Under the pieces are notes generated by a model. The model saw only the letters and a list, made by a program, of their open reading frames with translations, made no database searches and was not told the DNA's origin. From Aminobacter niigataensis (lineage in GTDB: Bacteria; Pseudomonadota; Alphaproteobacteria; Rhizobiales; Rhizobiaceae), in the NCBI RefSeq assembly GCF_014200015.1, contig NZ_JACHOT010000001.1:186001-250000 (forward strand): a stretch of DNA of 64,000 nt. Direction: 5' to 3'. Made by a program: the position numbers and the translations under genes. Every line of letters starts with the position of its first letter. Position 1 is the stretch's first letter. Of this stretch, positions 25,032-34,664 are shown piece by piece.

Positions 25032-28000
25032 ACGAGGGCGGCTTCAACCTCTCGGAATGGGCCATCAAGCGGCAGGGGCTCATCGTCTTCCTGATGGTGC
25101 TTGGCGCCATCGCCGGGGCATTTTCGTTCCTGAATCTCGGTCGCAGCGAAGATCCCGACTTCACCGTCAAGACCATGCTGGTTCACGCCGTCTGGCCGGG
25201 CGGCACCATCGAGCAGACGGTCGACCAGGTGACCGACAGGCTGGAACGGACGCTGCAGGAAGTGCCGCGGCTCGACACGCTGCGCAGCCTGACCAGTGCC
25301 GGCCAGTCGATCATCTATGTCTCGCTCGAGGATTCGACCGCGCCGGATGAGGTCGCCGACATCTGGTACCAGGTCCGCAAGAAGGTCGGCGACATCCAGG
25401 CCACCTTGCCGGCTGGCGTGCGCGGCCCCTTCTTCAACGACGAGTTCGGCGACACCTTCGGCATCATCTATGCGCTGCAGTCGACCGACTTCAGCGATCG
25501 CGAGCTGCGCGACTGGGCCTACGAGGCGCGCAGCCGGCTGCTGCGTGTCCACAATATCGGCAAGGTCGAGATGCTCGGCACGCAGGACGAGACCATCTAC
25601 ATCGAGTTCTCGACCCAGCGTCTGGCAAGCCTGAGCATCAGCCCGGCGACGGTGATGAGCACGATCCAGGCGCAGAATGCCGTGATGCCGGCAGGCACCA
25701 TGACATCGGCAACCGACCGCACCATCCTCGAAGTGTCGGGCGACCTTCGCGACGAAAACGACATCCGTGAGATCAACATCCCGACCTCCTCGGGTTTCGT
25801 GCGGCTGGGCGACATCGCAACCGTCACGCGCGGCACGGTCGATCCGCCCCAACCGATGTTCCGCGTCAAGGGCAAGCCCGCCATCGGCGTTGCCGTTTCC
25901 ATGGCCTCAGGCGGCGACATTCTCGAACTCGGCCGCAACATCAAGCAGGTGATGACCCGCTTCGAGCACGACCTGCCGCTCGGCATCGACCTCGTCCATG
26001 TCGCCAGCCAGCCGGAGGTCGTCACCAGCGCCATCAGGGGCTTCACCGTCTCGCTGACCCAGGCCGTCATCATCGTGCTCGGCGTCAGCTTCCTGGCGCT
26101 TGGCTTCCGCGCCGGCATCGCCGTTGCGGTTTCGATCCCGCTGGTCCTGTGCATGACCTTCCTGGCCATGGAGATCAGCGGTATCGCCCTGCAACGCGTG
26201 TCCCTGGGTGCGCTCATCATCGCGCTGACGCTGATGATCGACGACGCCATGGTCGCGGTCGAAATGATGATGGCCAAGCTCGACGAAGGCTACGATCGCG
26301 TAAAAGCCGCGTCATATGCCTATACCTCGACGGCATTTCCGATGCTTGCCGGCACGCTTGTCACCATCGCCGGCTTCATCCCCGTCGGGCTCGCCCGCAG
26401 CGTATCGGGCGAATATGCGCGTTCGCTGTTCGTGGTCATTGCGGTCGCACTCATCGTCTCCTGGTTGATCGCGGTGCTGCTGACGCCGATCGTCGGTCTG
26501 GCGGTGCTGAAGTCGGGCGCAAAGTCGGCAAACAGGGGCGAGGGCGGTCTGGCGCGAGGATTCAAGAAGCTACTCCTTGCCTGCATCCGCATGCGCTACA
26601 TTGTCGTCGCCGGCACGGTCGCGCTGTTCGTCGTAGCGCTGCTTGCTGCGCCGCTGATGAAGCGGCAGTTCTTCCCGCCTTCCGATCGTCCGGAACTGAT
26701 GCTGCAACTGGTGCTGCCGCAAAGTGCGTCGCTGCAGGCGACTTCGGCGGAGGTGGACAGAGTCGAAAAGCTGCTCGCCACCGACAGGGACGTCGTCAGC
26801 TGGAGCTTCTATGTCGGCTCGGATGCCATCCGCTTCTACCTGCCCATGGACATCCAGGCGCCGGCGCCGTTCCGTGCCCAGGCGGTTGTGATCGCCAAGA
26901 GCGTCGAGGCGCGCGACGGCTTGCAGGCAAGGCTGCAAAGCGAACTCGACCAGCAGTTCCCTGATATCATCGCCCGTGTCTCGCCGCTGGAGATGGGACC
27001 GCCCGTGGGCTGGCCGGTCCAGTATCGCGTCATCGGCTCCGATGTTGCCGGTGTCCGCAGCCTCGCCTGGAAGGTCGCCGACGCCGTCGGCAATGTCAGC
27101 GGCGTCATCACGCCCAATCTCGACTGGAACGAGCCGATCCGGAAGGTGGTGATCGAAGTCGACCAGGATCGGGCGCGCCTCGTCGGCCTGAACTCGGCCG
27201 CCATCAGCCAGACGCTGTTTGCCACGGCATCAGGCCTGCCGATCACGCAGGTCCGCGACTCCATCTACCTGGTCAACGTCGTTGCCCGCGCCGCGGCTGA
27301 CGAGCGTGCCAATGTCGAAACGCTGCGCTCGCTGCAGATCCCGGTAGGACCGAACCAGACGATCCCGCTGGCCAGCATCGCCAACATCGAATACCGCACC
27401 ACCCAGCCGATCATCTGGCGGCGCGACCGCGAAACCACGATCACAGTGCAGGCCGACGTAGCGGAAGGCGTGATGGCCGACAGCGTCGTCGACCAGGCGT
27501 CAGCTGCGATCGACAAGTTGCGCCACGACAATCCAAATTACCGGATCGAGGTGGGCGGCTCGGTCGAAGGCGCCGAGACCGGCATGGGATCGGTGCTGGA
27601 GATGATCCCGCTGATGGCGATCGTCATGGTCATCATCCTGATGTTCCAGCTCCAGAGCATCCAGAAGTTGCTGCTCGTCATCAGCGTGGTGCCGCTCGGG
27701 CTGATCGGCGTCGTGCTGGTGATGCTGATCACCAACATTCCTGTCGGCTTCATCGCCGTGCTCGGCATGATCGCCCTGATCGGCATGATCACGCGAAACT
27801 CGGTGGTGCTCATCGACCAGATGGACAACCGGCTGGAGAGCAGCGGGATGTGCTGGCAGAGCGTCATCGACGTCACGGCCGAGCGCGTTCGTCCGGTGTT
27901 CCTGACCGCGGGTTCGACCATTCTCGGCATGTTGCCGATCATCCGCGATCCGTTCTGGGCGCCGCTGGCCTTCACCGTCATCGGCGGTCTGGTGGTGGCC

Positions 28001-28120
28001 GCCGTGCTGACGCTGATCTTCCTGCCTGCTCTCTACGTGCTTTGGTTCCGCATTCCGGAGGAACAGCCGGCATCGCCTGCACCGCAGGCAACGGCCCAGC
28101 CTGCCAGTGTGCCAGCCTGA
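25028..28120 (+). CDS. RND-family efflux pump
   Basis: A 1030-residue pump with the two-fold RND layout: an N-terminal helix (GLIVFLMVLGAIAGAFSFLNLGR), a large periplasmic loop with FFNDEFGDTFGIIYAL, a helix bundle with the conserved Asp pair in ALTLMIDDAMVAVEMM, a second periplasmic loop, and a C-terminal bundle (GFIAVLGMIALIGMITRNSVVLIDQMD). It resembles the HAE1 family of proton-driven drug or lipid efflux pumps. The start codon overlaps the adaptor stop. Substrate unknown. Confidence 0.93.
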   Translation: MNEGGFNLSEWAIKRQGLIVFLMVLGAIAGAFSFLNLGRSEDPDFTVKTMLVHAVWPGGTIEQTVDQVTDRLERTLQEVPRLDTLRSLTSAGQSIIYVSLEDSTAPDEVADIWYQVRKKVGDIQATLPAGVRGPFFNDEFGDTFGIIYALQSTDFSDRELRDWAYEARSRLLRVHNIGKVEMLGTQDETIYIEFSTQRLASLSISPATVMSTIQAQNAVMPAGTMTSATDRTILEVSGDLRDENDIREINIPTSSGFVRLGDIATVTRGTVDPPQPMFRVKGKPAIGVAVSMASGGDILELGRNIKQVMTRFEHDLPLGIDLVHVASQPEVVTSAIRGFTVSLTQAVIIVLGVSFLALGFRAGIAVAVSIPLVLCMTFLAMEISGIALQRVSLGALIIALTLMIDDAMVAVEMMMAKLDEGYDRVKAASYAYTSTAFPMLAGTLVTIAGFIPVGLARSVSGEYARSLFVVIAVALIVSWLIAVLLTPIVGLAVLKSGAKSANRGEGGLARGFKKLLLACIRMRYIVVAGTVALFVVALLAAPLMKRQFFPPSDRPELMLQLVLPQSASLQATSAEVDRVEKLLATDRDVVSWSFYVGSDAIRFYLPMDIQAPAPFRAQAVVIAKSVEARDGLQARLQSELDQQFPDIIARVSPLEMGPPVGWPVQYRVIGSDVAGVRSLAWKVADAVGNVSGVITPNLDWNEPIRKVVIEVDQDRARLVGLNSAAISQTLFATASGLPITQVRDSIYLVNVVARAAADERANVETLRSLQIPVGPNQTIPLASIANIEYRTTQPIIWRRDRETTITVQADVAEGVMADSVVDQASAAIDKLRHDNPNYRIEVGGSVEGAETGMGSVLEMIPLMAIVMVIILMFQLQSIQKLLLVISVVPLGLIGVVLVMLITNIPVGFIAVLGMIALIGMITRNSVVLIDQMDNRLESSGMCWQSVIDVTAERVRPVFLTAGSTILGMLPIIRDPFWAPLAFTVIGGLVVAAVLTLIFLPALYVLWFRIPEEQPASPAPQATAQPASVPA

Positions 28121-28128
28121 GCATTCGC

Positions 28129-28734
28129 ATGGAGACCGATGACTTTCCGGCGGACGGGCAGGGCGGTGCCATTGAAATCCGCCTCGAGGACGTGTCGCAA
28201 CTGTTCGAGACGATGGACCCGTTTCCGTTCCGGGAACGGGATCTGGCGCGGGACGCGGACGAGTACATTTGCGGCTGGGCAAGTGAACTGCCCGCCGACC
28301 GGCCGCTGGAAATCAGGATTCACCTGCCTGCGGCGGTAGCCGACAGTGCCGAGGTTCGTGGCCTCGACGCGTCATTGTCCAACTATTTCGGCTACCGCGC
28401 CGGCGTCGTGGCGCGCGAACTGTCCGATGAGTTCCGCATCGGCCGACGGGCGTTGCTGATCGGGCTTGGCGTGCTTGGCTTTTGCCTGCTGTTGGGCCAG
28501 GTGTTTGTCGCCCTCACATCCTATGGCCGCATCGGGCACTTCGTCGAGGAAGGTCTCATCATCGTCGGTTGGGTGGCGCTGTGGCGACCGCTCGAGATAT
28601 TTCTCTACGACTGGTGGCCGATAGCCCAGAAAAAGAGACTCTACCGGCGCCTGGCCGATGCCCGCGTGGGCGTCAGTTTCTACGACAAGGCGGGCGGCGA
28701 GGGTCTTGACCTTAAGTCGAGGCGCTCAAAATGA
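28129..28734 (+). CDS. Two-helix membrane protein next to the RND pump, unknown function
   Basis: A 201-residue protein: an acidic N-terminal cytoplasmic-type domain (FRERDLARDADEYICGW, LEIRIHLPAAVAD, SNYFGYRAGVVARELSDEF), two helices at about 108-128 and 142-160, and a basic C-terminal tail (QKKRLYRRLADARVGVSF). It starts eight bases after the pump stop, with no strong ribosome site, so it is probably translated from the same mRNA. I do not recognise the family. It could be an accessory component of the pump, or only co-transcribed with it. Confidence 0.7.
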   Translation: METDDFPADGQGGAIEIRLEDVSQLFETMDPFPFRERDLARDADEYICGWASELPADRPLEIRIHLPAAVADSAEVRGLDASLSNYFGYRAGVVARELSDEFRIGRRALLIGLGVLGFCLLLGQVFVALTSYGRIGHFVEEGLIIVGWVALWRPLEIFLYDWWPIAQKKRLYRRLADARVGVSFYDKAGGEGLDLKSRRSK

Positions 28735-28845
28735 AACGCAAGGCAAAGCGTTGGGACGCACCGCTAATCCCCGGCTCTTGCCCGCAGGCTATGCTGCTGT
28801 GCAACACGCTTCGCATCGTCCGATCTTGAAGCAAAAGGAGTTACC

Positions 28846-29349
28846 ATGTCTGACCTGATCGTCATCGTGTACCCGACCGAAGCCAAGGCCGAAGAAGTGC
28901 GCGAGCGCCTTTTCGAGCTGCAGAAACAATATCTCATCACGCTCAGTGACGCGGTCATCGCAACCAAGAACGATGCCGGCAAGATCAAGCTGAACCAACT
29001 GGTCAACACCACGGCCGCCGGCGCCGTCTCAGGCAGCTTCTGGGGCCTGCTCGTCGGCGTGCTGTTCCTCAACCCGCTGCTCGGTGTCGCCGTTGGTGCC
29101 GCGTCTGGCGCGCTTGGCGGTGCGATGAGCGACTTCGGCATCAACGACGCCTTCATGAAGGAGCTTTCGGGCAGCCTACAGCCCGGCAATGGTGCGCTGT
29201 TCGTGCTGGTCAAGGAAATGACCGCCGACAAGGTGCTGAAGGAGATCGCGGGCTTCGGCGGCGTGGTGCTCAAGACCTCTCTCGACGAAACCAAGGAACA
29301 GGCCCTGCGCGACGCCCTGCAAAAGGCATCTGCCGCGCCGGCGAGCTGA
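28846..29349 (+). CDS. DUF1269 membrane-associated protein
   Basis: A 167-residue protein of the DUF1269 family: LIVIVYPTEAKAEEVRERLFELQKQ at the N-terminus, a central hydrophobic segment (GLLVGVLFLNPLLGVAVGAASGALGGAMSDFGIND) and a C-terminal domain with FVLVKEMTADKVLKEI. AAAAGGAGTTACC lies before the ATG. The family is common in stress-related contexts in proteobacteria, with no defined activity. A short TTGGGACGC similar to the dispersed element starts at about 28750. Confidence 0.85.
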   Translation: MSDLIVIVYPTEAKAEEVRERLFELQKQYLITLSDAVIATKNDAGKIKLNQLVNTTAAGAVSGSFWGLLVGVLFLNPLLGVAVGAASGALGGAMSDFGINDAFMKELSGSLQPGNGALFVLVKEMTADKVLKEIAGFGGVVLKTSLDETKEQALRDALQKASAAPAS

Positions 29350-29457
29350 GGGGTTTAGCCTGGACATCGCAGCGGGCCGCAGCCCGGCCCGTTGCATCCG
29401 CCGCCACGCGTCGCGGAGCTGGTTGTCTGATTGTTTGACACAGGGGAGTTGGCCATC

Positions 29458-29832
29458 ATGAACCGCCTGTTTGCAAATCCTGCCGCATTGCTGCTCATGG
29501 CTCTGGGCATGCTGACGGCCTGCGTTCCCCAGTCGCCGGGCCCCGGTCCTGGCCCGTCGCGTCCGCAAGCATGCACATTCGAATATGCGCCCGTATGCGG
29601 ACAGCGCGGCGACCGCACCCGTACCTTCTCCAATTCCTGCATGGCTCGCGCCGACGGCTTCCGCGTGATCCATAACGGCCAGTGCCGCAGGCCCGAGCAG
29701 CAGCAGACTGCCTGCCCGGCGATCTATCTGCCGGTCTGCGCCGTCAGCGGCGCAAGGTGGCGCACCTTCTCCAACAGCTGCCTGGCGCGCGCCGACAATT
29801 TCCGGGTCGTGCATGAAGGCCGCTGCCGTTGA
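29458..29832 (+). CDS. Two-domain Kazal-type protease-inhibitor lipoprotein
   Basis: A 124-residue protein with lipobox LGMLTACVP, a short Pro/Gly linker, and two Kazal-like repeats. Each has a C-x(n)-PVCG/PVCA core, TFSNSC and A-R-A-D followed by a final G-x-C: about residues 39-78 and 86-124. The second repeat is close to the first, suggesting internal duplication. Kazal domains are typical of eukaryotic serine protease inhibitors but also occur as bacterial secreted proteins. Likely surface or periplasmic; the target protease is unknown. GGGGAG lies 11 bases before the ATG. Confidence 0.85.
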   Translation: MNRLFANPAALLLMALGMLTACVPQSPGPGPGPSRPQACTFEYAPVCGQRGDRTRTFSNSCMARADGFRVIHNGQCRRPEQQQTACPAIYLPVCAVSGARWRTFSNSCLARADNFRVVHEGRCR

Positions 29833-29847
29833 CGACAGTGCATCCAG

Positions 29848-30939
29848 ATGATCCGATCGAGGCAGTTGAAGTCGGGAAATGGGCAGCAGGGGTGGGGCAA
29901 CGGCAGCATGAACGCATATCTTGCCACCGGCATCCTGGTGCTCGCACTGCTGCGGGTGGGAGATGCGATCTTCGTTCCGCTCGTGGTGTCGCTGTTCATC
30001 ATAGCCCTGGTCTGGCCGATCCAGGCCGCGCTTCAGCGGTTCCTGCCACGGCTGCTGGCACTGTTCATCACGCTTTCAACGACGATCGCGATCGTTGTCG
30101 CCGTCGGCTCGTCCGTGGTCTGGGGCTTCGGTCGGCTCGGCCAATGGCTGTTCGTCAATGCCAGCAGGTTCCAGGCGATCTACGTCGACTGGACCGAATG
30201 GCTGGAAGAGCGCGGCGTGGCCGTTGCCGGACCGCTCGCCGACCGCTTCGACGTCAACTGGCTGGTTGGTTTCACCCAGGGCATTGCCGGCCGCCTGAAC
30301 AGCTTTGCCGGGCTGGCGTTGCTGGTCTTCGTGCTGGTGATGCTTGGACTGCTCGAGGTCGAGGACTTCAACCGGCGCCTGGAATCTCCCGCCGCCCAGC
30401 CATATGGCGCCCGCATTCGCGCCGCCAATCGCGAGATCGGCATCAAGCTGCGCCGCTTCATGGCCGTGCGCACCTTCGCCAGCGTGCTGACAGGCCTCGT
30501 GGTCTGGGGCTTTGCACTGGTGGCCGGGCTGGAGCTCGCGGCGGCTTGGGGCGCCATTGCCTTCGCGCTCAACTACATTCCGTTTCTCGGACCGTTCTTC
30601 GCGACCATGTTTCCGACCCTGTTCGCGATCGCGCAGTTCGAGTCGTGGCAGATGGCCTTCGTTGTGTTCATCGGCCTCAACCTGATCCAGTTCATGATCG
30701 GCAGCTATCTCGAGCCCATTCTCACGGGTGCTTCGCTGGCGATATCGCCCTTCGCGGTCATCTTCGCCGTGTTTTTCTGGAGCTTCATGTGGGGCATCTC
30801 GGGCGCCTTCATCGGCGTGCCGATCCTGATCGCCTTCATCGTCTATTGCGCCCAGGCACCATCGTCCCGCTGGATCGCAGCACTCCTTGCGTCGGGCAAG
30901 ACAGAGAAGCTGGAAGCGCAGGTCGAGCGCAAGGATTGA
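29848..30939 (+). CDS. AI-2E family (PerM/UPF0118) transporter
   Basis: A 363-residue protein with eight helices and family motifs: a paired N-terminal hydrophobic hairpin (VPLVVSLFIIALVWPIQ), a large soluble loop, then LNYIPFLGPFFATMFPTLFAI, NLIQFMIGSYLEPILTGASLAISPFAVIFAVFFW and WGISGAFIGVPILIAFIV. The family exports AI-2 in some bacteria and acts as Na+/H+ exchangers in others, so the substrate is open. The ATG at 29848 has a weak ribosome site. An internal ATG at 29908 (MNAYLATG) is a good alternative start. Confidence 0.88.
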   Translation: MIRSRQLKSGNGQQGWGNGSMNAYLATGILVLALLRVGDAIFVPLVVSLFIIALVWPIQAALQRFLPRLLALFITLSTTIAIVVAVGSSVVWGFGRLGQWLFVNASRFQAIYVDWTEWLEERGVAVAGPLADRFDVNWLVGFTQGIAGRLNSFAGLALLVFVLVMLGLLEVEDFNRRLESPAAQPYGARIRAANREIGIKLRRFMAVRTFASVLTGLVVWGFALVAGLELAAAWGAIAFALNYIPFLGPFFATMFPTLFAIAQFESWQMAFVVFIGLNLIQFMIGSYLEPILTGASLAISPFAVIFAVFFWSFMWGISGAFIGVPILIAFIVYCAQAPSSRWIAALLASGKTEKLEAQVERKD

Positions 30940-31165
30940 GACGGTCGTCCCTGTCGCAGCCTACCGGCCAACCATCGGCATTAACCGTCATGTTTCGGCC
31001 TCGTTGAACAAACCTTCGCGCGCGCTATGATATGTGCACGCGAAGGATCATGAGTGCAGGTGTCTCCTAGGCCAGCTTGAGCACGGACCTAAGTCTCAAG
31101 CCAGCCGCAGACGGCACCTGAAAACGCCACCGGGACGAGATGCACGTCCCAACGAGGGGGTTGGC

Positions 31166-32266
31166 ATGGTTGCTCCTGGTAGAAGCTTTGCGCCGGAGAA
31201 CCAGGATGGTTTTCTCGCCTCGGTAGGTCAGCACGACGGGCCTATTCCTCATTTCGAATTTTCGACCGATGATGTGGCGCGGGCCGATCAGTTCGACGCC
31301 TGGCGGCATAACTTTGCGACGATGCTCGACCTCACGCCAACCGGCAACTCGCCCGAGGTGATCGATGGCAGGCAGGTGATCTGGGACCTCGGCTGCCTGG
31401 CCTTCACCTCGATCAGCACCGGGGCGCTGAACTTCGCCAGCTTGCCCAACCATGTGCGCCGGGACACGCTCGATCACTGGATGATGACGCTGTTCCTCGA
31501 TGGGGCGGCAAGCACCGTCGCCGGCAGCCGGGCCTTTGACGGCGGCGTCGGCGCGGTACAGCTCCATTCTCTGGGGCAGCCTTTCGACGGGCATGTCACC
31601 GACAGCCACATGCTGATGCTGCTCATCCCGAGGGATTTCTTCCAGGAGCATTCCGGCGCCTTGAGCCTGGCGGAGTTCTCGACCCTCGGTGGCGGCATGG
31701 GCTGCTTGCTCGCCGATTACATCGTCGGCCTTGCCAAACGCCTGCCGACGTTGACGGTTGCCGACCTCCCCGGCGTGGCAGCAGCGACGCGCGCCATGAT
31801 CCTGGCCTGCATCGCGCCTTCACCCGATCATCTCGACGAGGCGAGGGCACCGGTTTCGAACATGCTGCTGGAGCGGGCGCGGCAATACATCAATGCCAAT
31901 CTCTACAACCCGAACCTCGACAATGACATGCTGTGCCGTGCGCTCGGCATTTCGCGTACCAGGCTCTATCGCCTGTTCGAGCCCAGCGGTGGTGTGATGC
32001 GCTACATCTTGCACCGGCGCCTGGTCGATGCTCATTCGAAGCTCGCCGACCCGACCGAGACCCGGCGTATCTTCGAGATCGCCGAACAGCGCGGGTTCAA
32101 CGATGGCGCGGAATTCAGCCGGGCCTTTCGGCGCGAGTTCGGCTACAGCCCGAGCGAAGTCAGGACACGCGGCCTGGGCGCCATACCGGCGAGACCGGTC
32201 GCCGACCTGGCCTCCCTCGAACCGGTCGAGCGGCTCGGCCATCTTCTCAGGCGCCTGCAGAGTTAG
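31166..32266 (+). CDS. AraC-family transcriptional regulator (copy 1)
   Basis: A 366-residue regulator. The N-terminal sensor part contains FDAWRHNFATMLDL and IWDLGCLAFTSIS, as in the AraC_binding_2 type. The C-terminal AraC helix-turn-helix pair covers about residues 255-350 (LLERARQYINANLYNPNLDNDMLCRALGISRTRLYRLFE and IFEIAEQRGFNDGAEFSRAFRREFGYSPSEVR). It is a paralogue of the regulator at 33633-34664. GAGGGGG lies six bases before the ATG. The stop overlaps the convergent MFS gene by four bases. Effector unknown. Confidence 0.9.
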   Translation: MVAPGRSFAPENQDGFLASVGQHDGPIPHFEFSTDDVARADQFDAWRHNFATMLDLTPTGNSPEVIDGRQVIWDLGCLAFTSISTGALNFASLPNHVRRDTLDHWMMTLFLDGAASTVAGSRAFDGGVGAVQLHSLGQPFDGHVTDSHMLMLLIPRDFFQEHSGALSLAEFSTLGGGMGCLLADYIVGLAKRLPTLTVADLPGVAAATRAMILACIAPSPDHLDEARAPVSNMLLERARQYINANLYNPNLDNDMLCRALGISRTRLYRLFEPSGGVMRYILHRRLVDAHSKLADPTETRRIFEIAEQRGFNDGAEFSRAFRREFGYSPSEVRTRGLGAIPARPVADLASLEPVERLGHLLRRLQS

Positions 32267-33432
32267 GTTTCGAGAACTTGCAGCTGGCGCCGGCTGCGCC
32301 CGACGGAAAGCGCGGCAACCGCGATCAGCACCATGCCGGTCGCTGCCACGCCAGCCATGAGAAGGTAGGTCCGCTCGCCCCAGCCGGCATAGACCTGACC
32401 GCAAAGCGCGGTCAGCAGCGCCATCAGGCCGGCCCACGCGCCGGCAAGCCATCCCTGGACCTGCGCCTGCATCGCGGGCGCAGCCAACTGGGCCAGCACC
32501 ACGATGCTTCCCACATGTGTGGCGCCGAAGGTGAAGCCATGGGTAAGCTGGAAAACGGCAAGCAGTTCGACGTTGGGGTCGAATGCCATGCACAGCCAGC
32601 GACCGGTCGCGACCGCAGCCCCCAACAATAGCAGGAACATCGCAGCTCTGGCATTGCCGACGAGACGCCCGGCGATTGCAAACACGGCGATCTCCGAAAC
32701 TACCCCCAAGGCCCAGAGCATTCCTGTCATGCCCTTGCCGATGCCTGTAGAGTGCCAGTGCAGCGTTCCGAAGGCGTAGATCAGCCCGTGGCTTGCCTGA
32801 ACACAGGCCGCTCCAATCACGACGAGGACGATAAGGGGGCCGGCGCTGCCGCTTGGTCGAAAGGCGTGGCGCTCGCTGTGGCGCGTCGACGGCAGCCTTG
32901 CGACGGTCAAGGCGGTTAGGGTCGTCAGCAAGGCCGAGGCGGTGAGCAGCCATATGATCATATCCGGCTCGAACCACATGAGCAGCATGCCACCGGAAAT
33001 GTTGGCCATGGCGAACGCGATCGAACCCCAAAGCCTGACGCGTCCGTAGTCAATGGCCGGCACTGTCGTGCGCGTCGCGCGCAGCGTGACGGCGTCGGCC
33101 AAGGCGATGAGCGGACCTTGCGCGAGGCCGATCGCTGCGACGAGCAGCAGGATCGGCAGGAAGGTGCTTGTTGCCCCGAGCAGGGGCGTGCCGATCGCAA
33201 CCGCCGCGGCACATATCAGAAGCGCGCCACTCAGGCGCGCCTGCCGGTCGGCGACAGCCGTGACCACCGGGTTGGCAACAACGCGCGCCAGGAGCGGCAT
33301 GGCCAGTATGATGCCGATGCGGCCATCATCGAGGTGCTGCGAACGCAGCCACACCGGAAAGAATGGCAAGTTGATGCCGAGTTCAAAGAACAGCGCGGCA
33401 TACAGCAGCGAAAAACGCAGGCCAGCAGGCAT
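32263..33432 (-). CDS. MFS transporter, HcaT (3-phenylpropionate permease)-like
   Basis: A 389-residue, 12-helix MFS protein beginning RFSLLYAALFFELGINLPFFPVWL, followed by ARVVANPVVTAVADR and IDYGRVRLWGSIAFAMANISGG, which match the HcaT/LacY-like group of sugar or aromatic-acid permeases. The second half contains LTHGFTFGATHVGSIVV. The start is near TTGAGGGCG. It is convergent with the AraC gene at 31166 and divergent from nothing; the second AraC gene lies 200 bases upstream on the same strand. Substrate unknown. Confidence 0.85.
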   Translation of the reverse strand: MPAGLRFSLLYAALFFELGINLPFFPVWLRSQHLDDGRIGIILAMPLLARVVANPVVTAVADRQARLSGALLICAAAVAIGTPLLGATSTFLPILLLVAAIGLAQGPLIALADAVTLRATRTTVPAIDYGRVRLWGSIAFAMANISGGMLLMWFEPDMIIWLLTASALLTTLTALTVARLPSTRHSERHAFRPSGSAGPLIVLVVIGAACVQASHGLIYAFGTLHWHSTGIGKGMTGMLWALGVVSEIAVFAIAGRLVGNARAAMFLLLLGAAVATGRWLCMAFDPNVELLAVFQLTHGFTFGATHVGSIVVLAQLAAPAMQAQVQGWLAGAWAGLMALLTALCGQVYAGWGERTYLLMAGVAATGMVLIAVAALSVGRSRRQLQVLET

Positions 33433-33632
33433 TCGCCCTCAACAATGATGTCATGAGCATCGGACATCTTTGGTGAGGCTGCCATCCATCTGCGCATTAG
33501 TACAGACGGCGAGGTGGCGAACTTGTTGATTGCTGTTCAGAAATTCCATTGATACGCAATGTGTCCGGTAAGAGCCGTCACGTTAAATCCAGGGCGACCG
33601 GACGCAGCTATGCCTTCACCTGCAGATCAGGT

Positions 33633-34664
33633 CTACACCTGCAGATACTGCAGAATTTCGCCGAGGCTCACCACCTGGTTGAGCAACTTGAGCGGCAGCC
33701 GTTTCGGCGACATGGGCAGTCCGACAGCCGCTGCCGCCCTGACTTCGCTTGGGGCACAGCCCATTTCGCTTCGAAAGGACCGACTGAATGTCGCAGCGTC
33801 TGCGAAACACAGCCTCTCGGCGATCCGAGCGATACTCGTCATCGAATTGGGGTCAGACAGCTCCTTGTAGGCTGCCAACAGCCGCTGGCGCTGGATGTAG
33901 CGCGCCACTCCGTGCAGCGGCTCAAAAAGGACGTAGAGTTTTGAACGCGAGAGGCCGAGTTGCCGGCACAGCTTGTCCGGCCCGAGATCGGGAGCTTGAA
34001 GCTCGTTGTGGATCATCTGGCGGGCACGCTCGAGCATCGTTGCCGCGATATGGCCGTGAGCTTCGGCGACACGGTCAGCTGTCGGCGCCAGGCAGGCTGA
34101 GATCATCGCGCGCATCGCCTCGATGGCCTTGGGCACCTCATGTCCCGGTATGTGTGGCAGCCGGCGTTCGAATGAGATCAGGAAGTCGGCGAGCAGCCCG
34201 CCCAGACCGTCCGGGCTGACACTCCCTGGGTGCTTGTCGAGTACGCCTGCCAGAGGCCGCAGCAGGTCGCGCGGGATGTAGACGGTAGACACGCTCGAAT
34301 CTGCTGCTGCGCCATCATAAGGGCGACCAAGCGAGCGGAAATGGACCTGGCGGCGAGGGACGTTTTGATCCTGTGCGGCATGCATTGCGCTTTCCGGCAG
34401 CACGAGGCACCAGTGGTCGAGTGGATCCTTGCCCAGATGATGCCATCTGCGCGGCACTTTGGGACCAGGCATGTACGACGTGGTGAAGGCGAGCTTGCCC
34501 AGGTCCCAGATTTGCTGCTCGAAGATGAAACCCTGCCGCGCTTCTGGACTTATGGAGACGTCGATCACCGAAGCATGGAAGGAGCGCCATGCCTCAAACT
34601 GGTGCTCGACCGGCAACTCGCGCGTATCGAATTTCAGCGTGGCAAGCAGTCCTGCTTCGTTCAT
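33633..34664 (-). CDS. AraC-family transcriptional regulator (copy 2)
   Basis: A 343-residue regulator, a paralogue of the product of 31166-32266. It shares the sensor motif HQFEAWRSFHASVIDV and IWDLGKLAFTTSYMPGPKV, and the AraC C-terminal helices (LLERARQMIHNELQAPDLGPDKLCRQLGLSRSKLYVLFE; IARIAERLCFADAATFSRSFRSEMGCAPSEVR). The start at 34664 is chosen over a longer frame whose extra part has no family resemblance. It and copy 1 flank the HcaT-like transporter, which is the obvious candidate target. Confidence 0.9.
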   Translation of the reverse strand: MNEAGLLATLKFDTRELPVEHQFEAWRSFHASVIDVSISPEARQGFIFEQQIWDLGKLAFTTSYMPGPKVPRRWHHLGKDPLDHWCLVLPESAMHAAQDQNVPRRQVHFRSLGRPYDGAAADSSVSTVYIPRDLLRPLAGVLDKHPGSVSPDGLGGLLADFLISFERRLPHIPGHEVPKAIEAMRAMISACLAPTADRVAEAHGHIAATMLERARQMIHNELQAPDLGPDKLCRQLGLSRSKLYVLFEPLHGVARYIQRQRLLAAYKELSDPNSMTSIARIAERLCFADAATFSRSFRSEMGCAPSEVRAAAAVGLPMSPKRLPLKLLNQVVSLGEILQYLQV

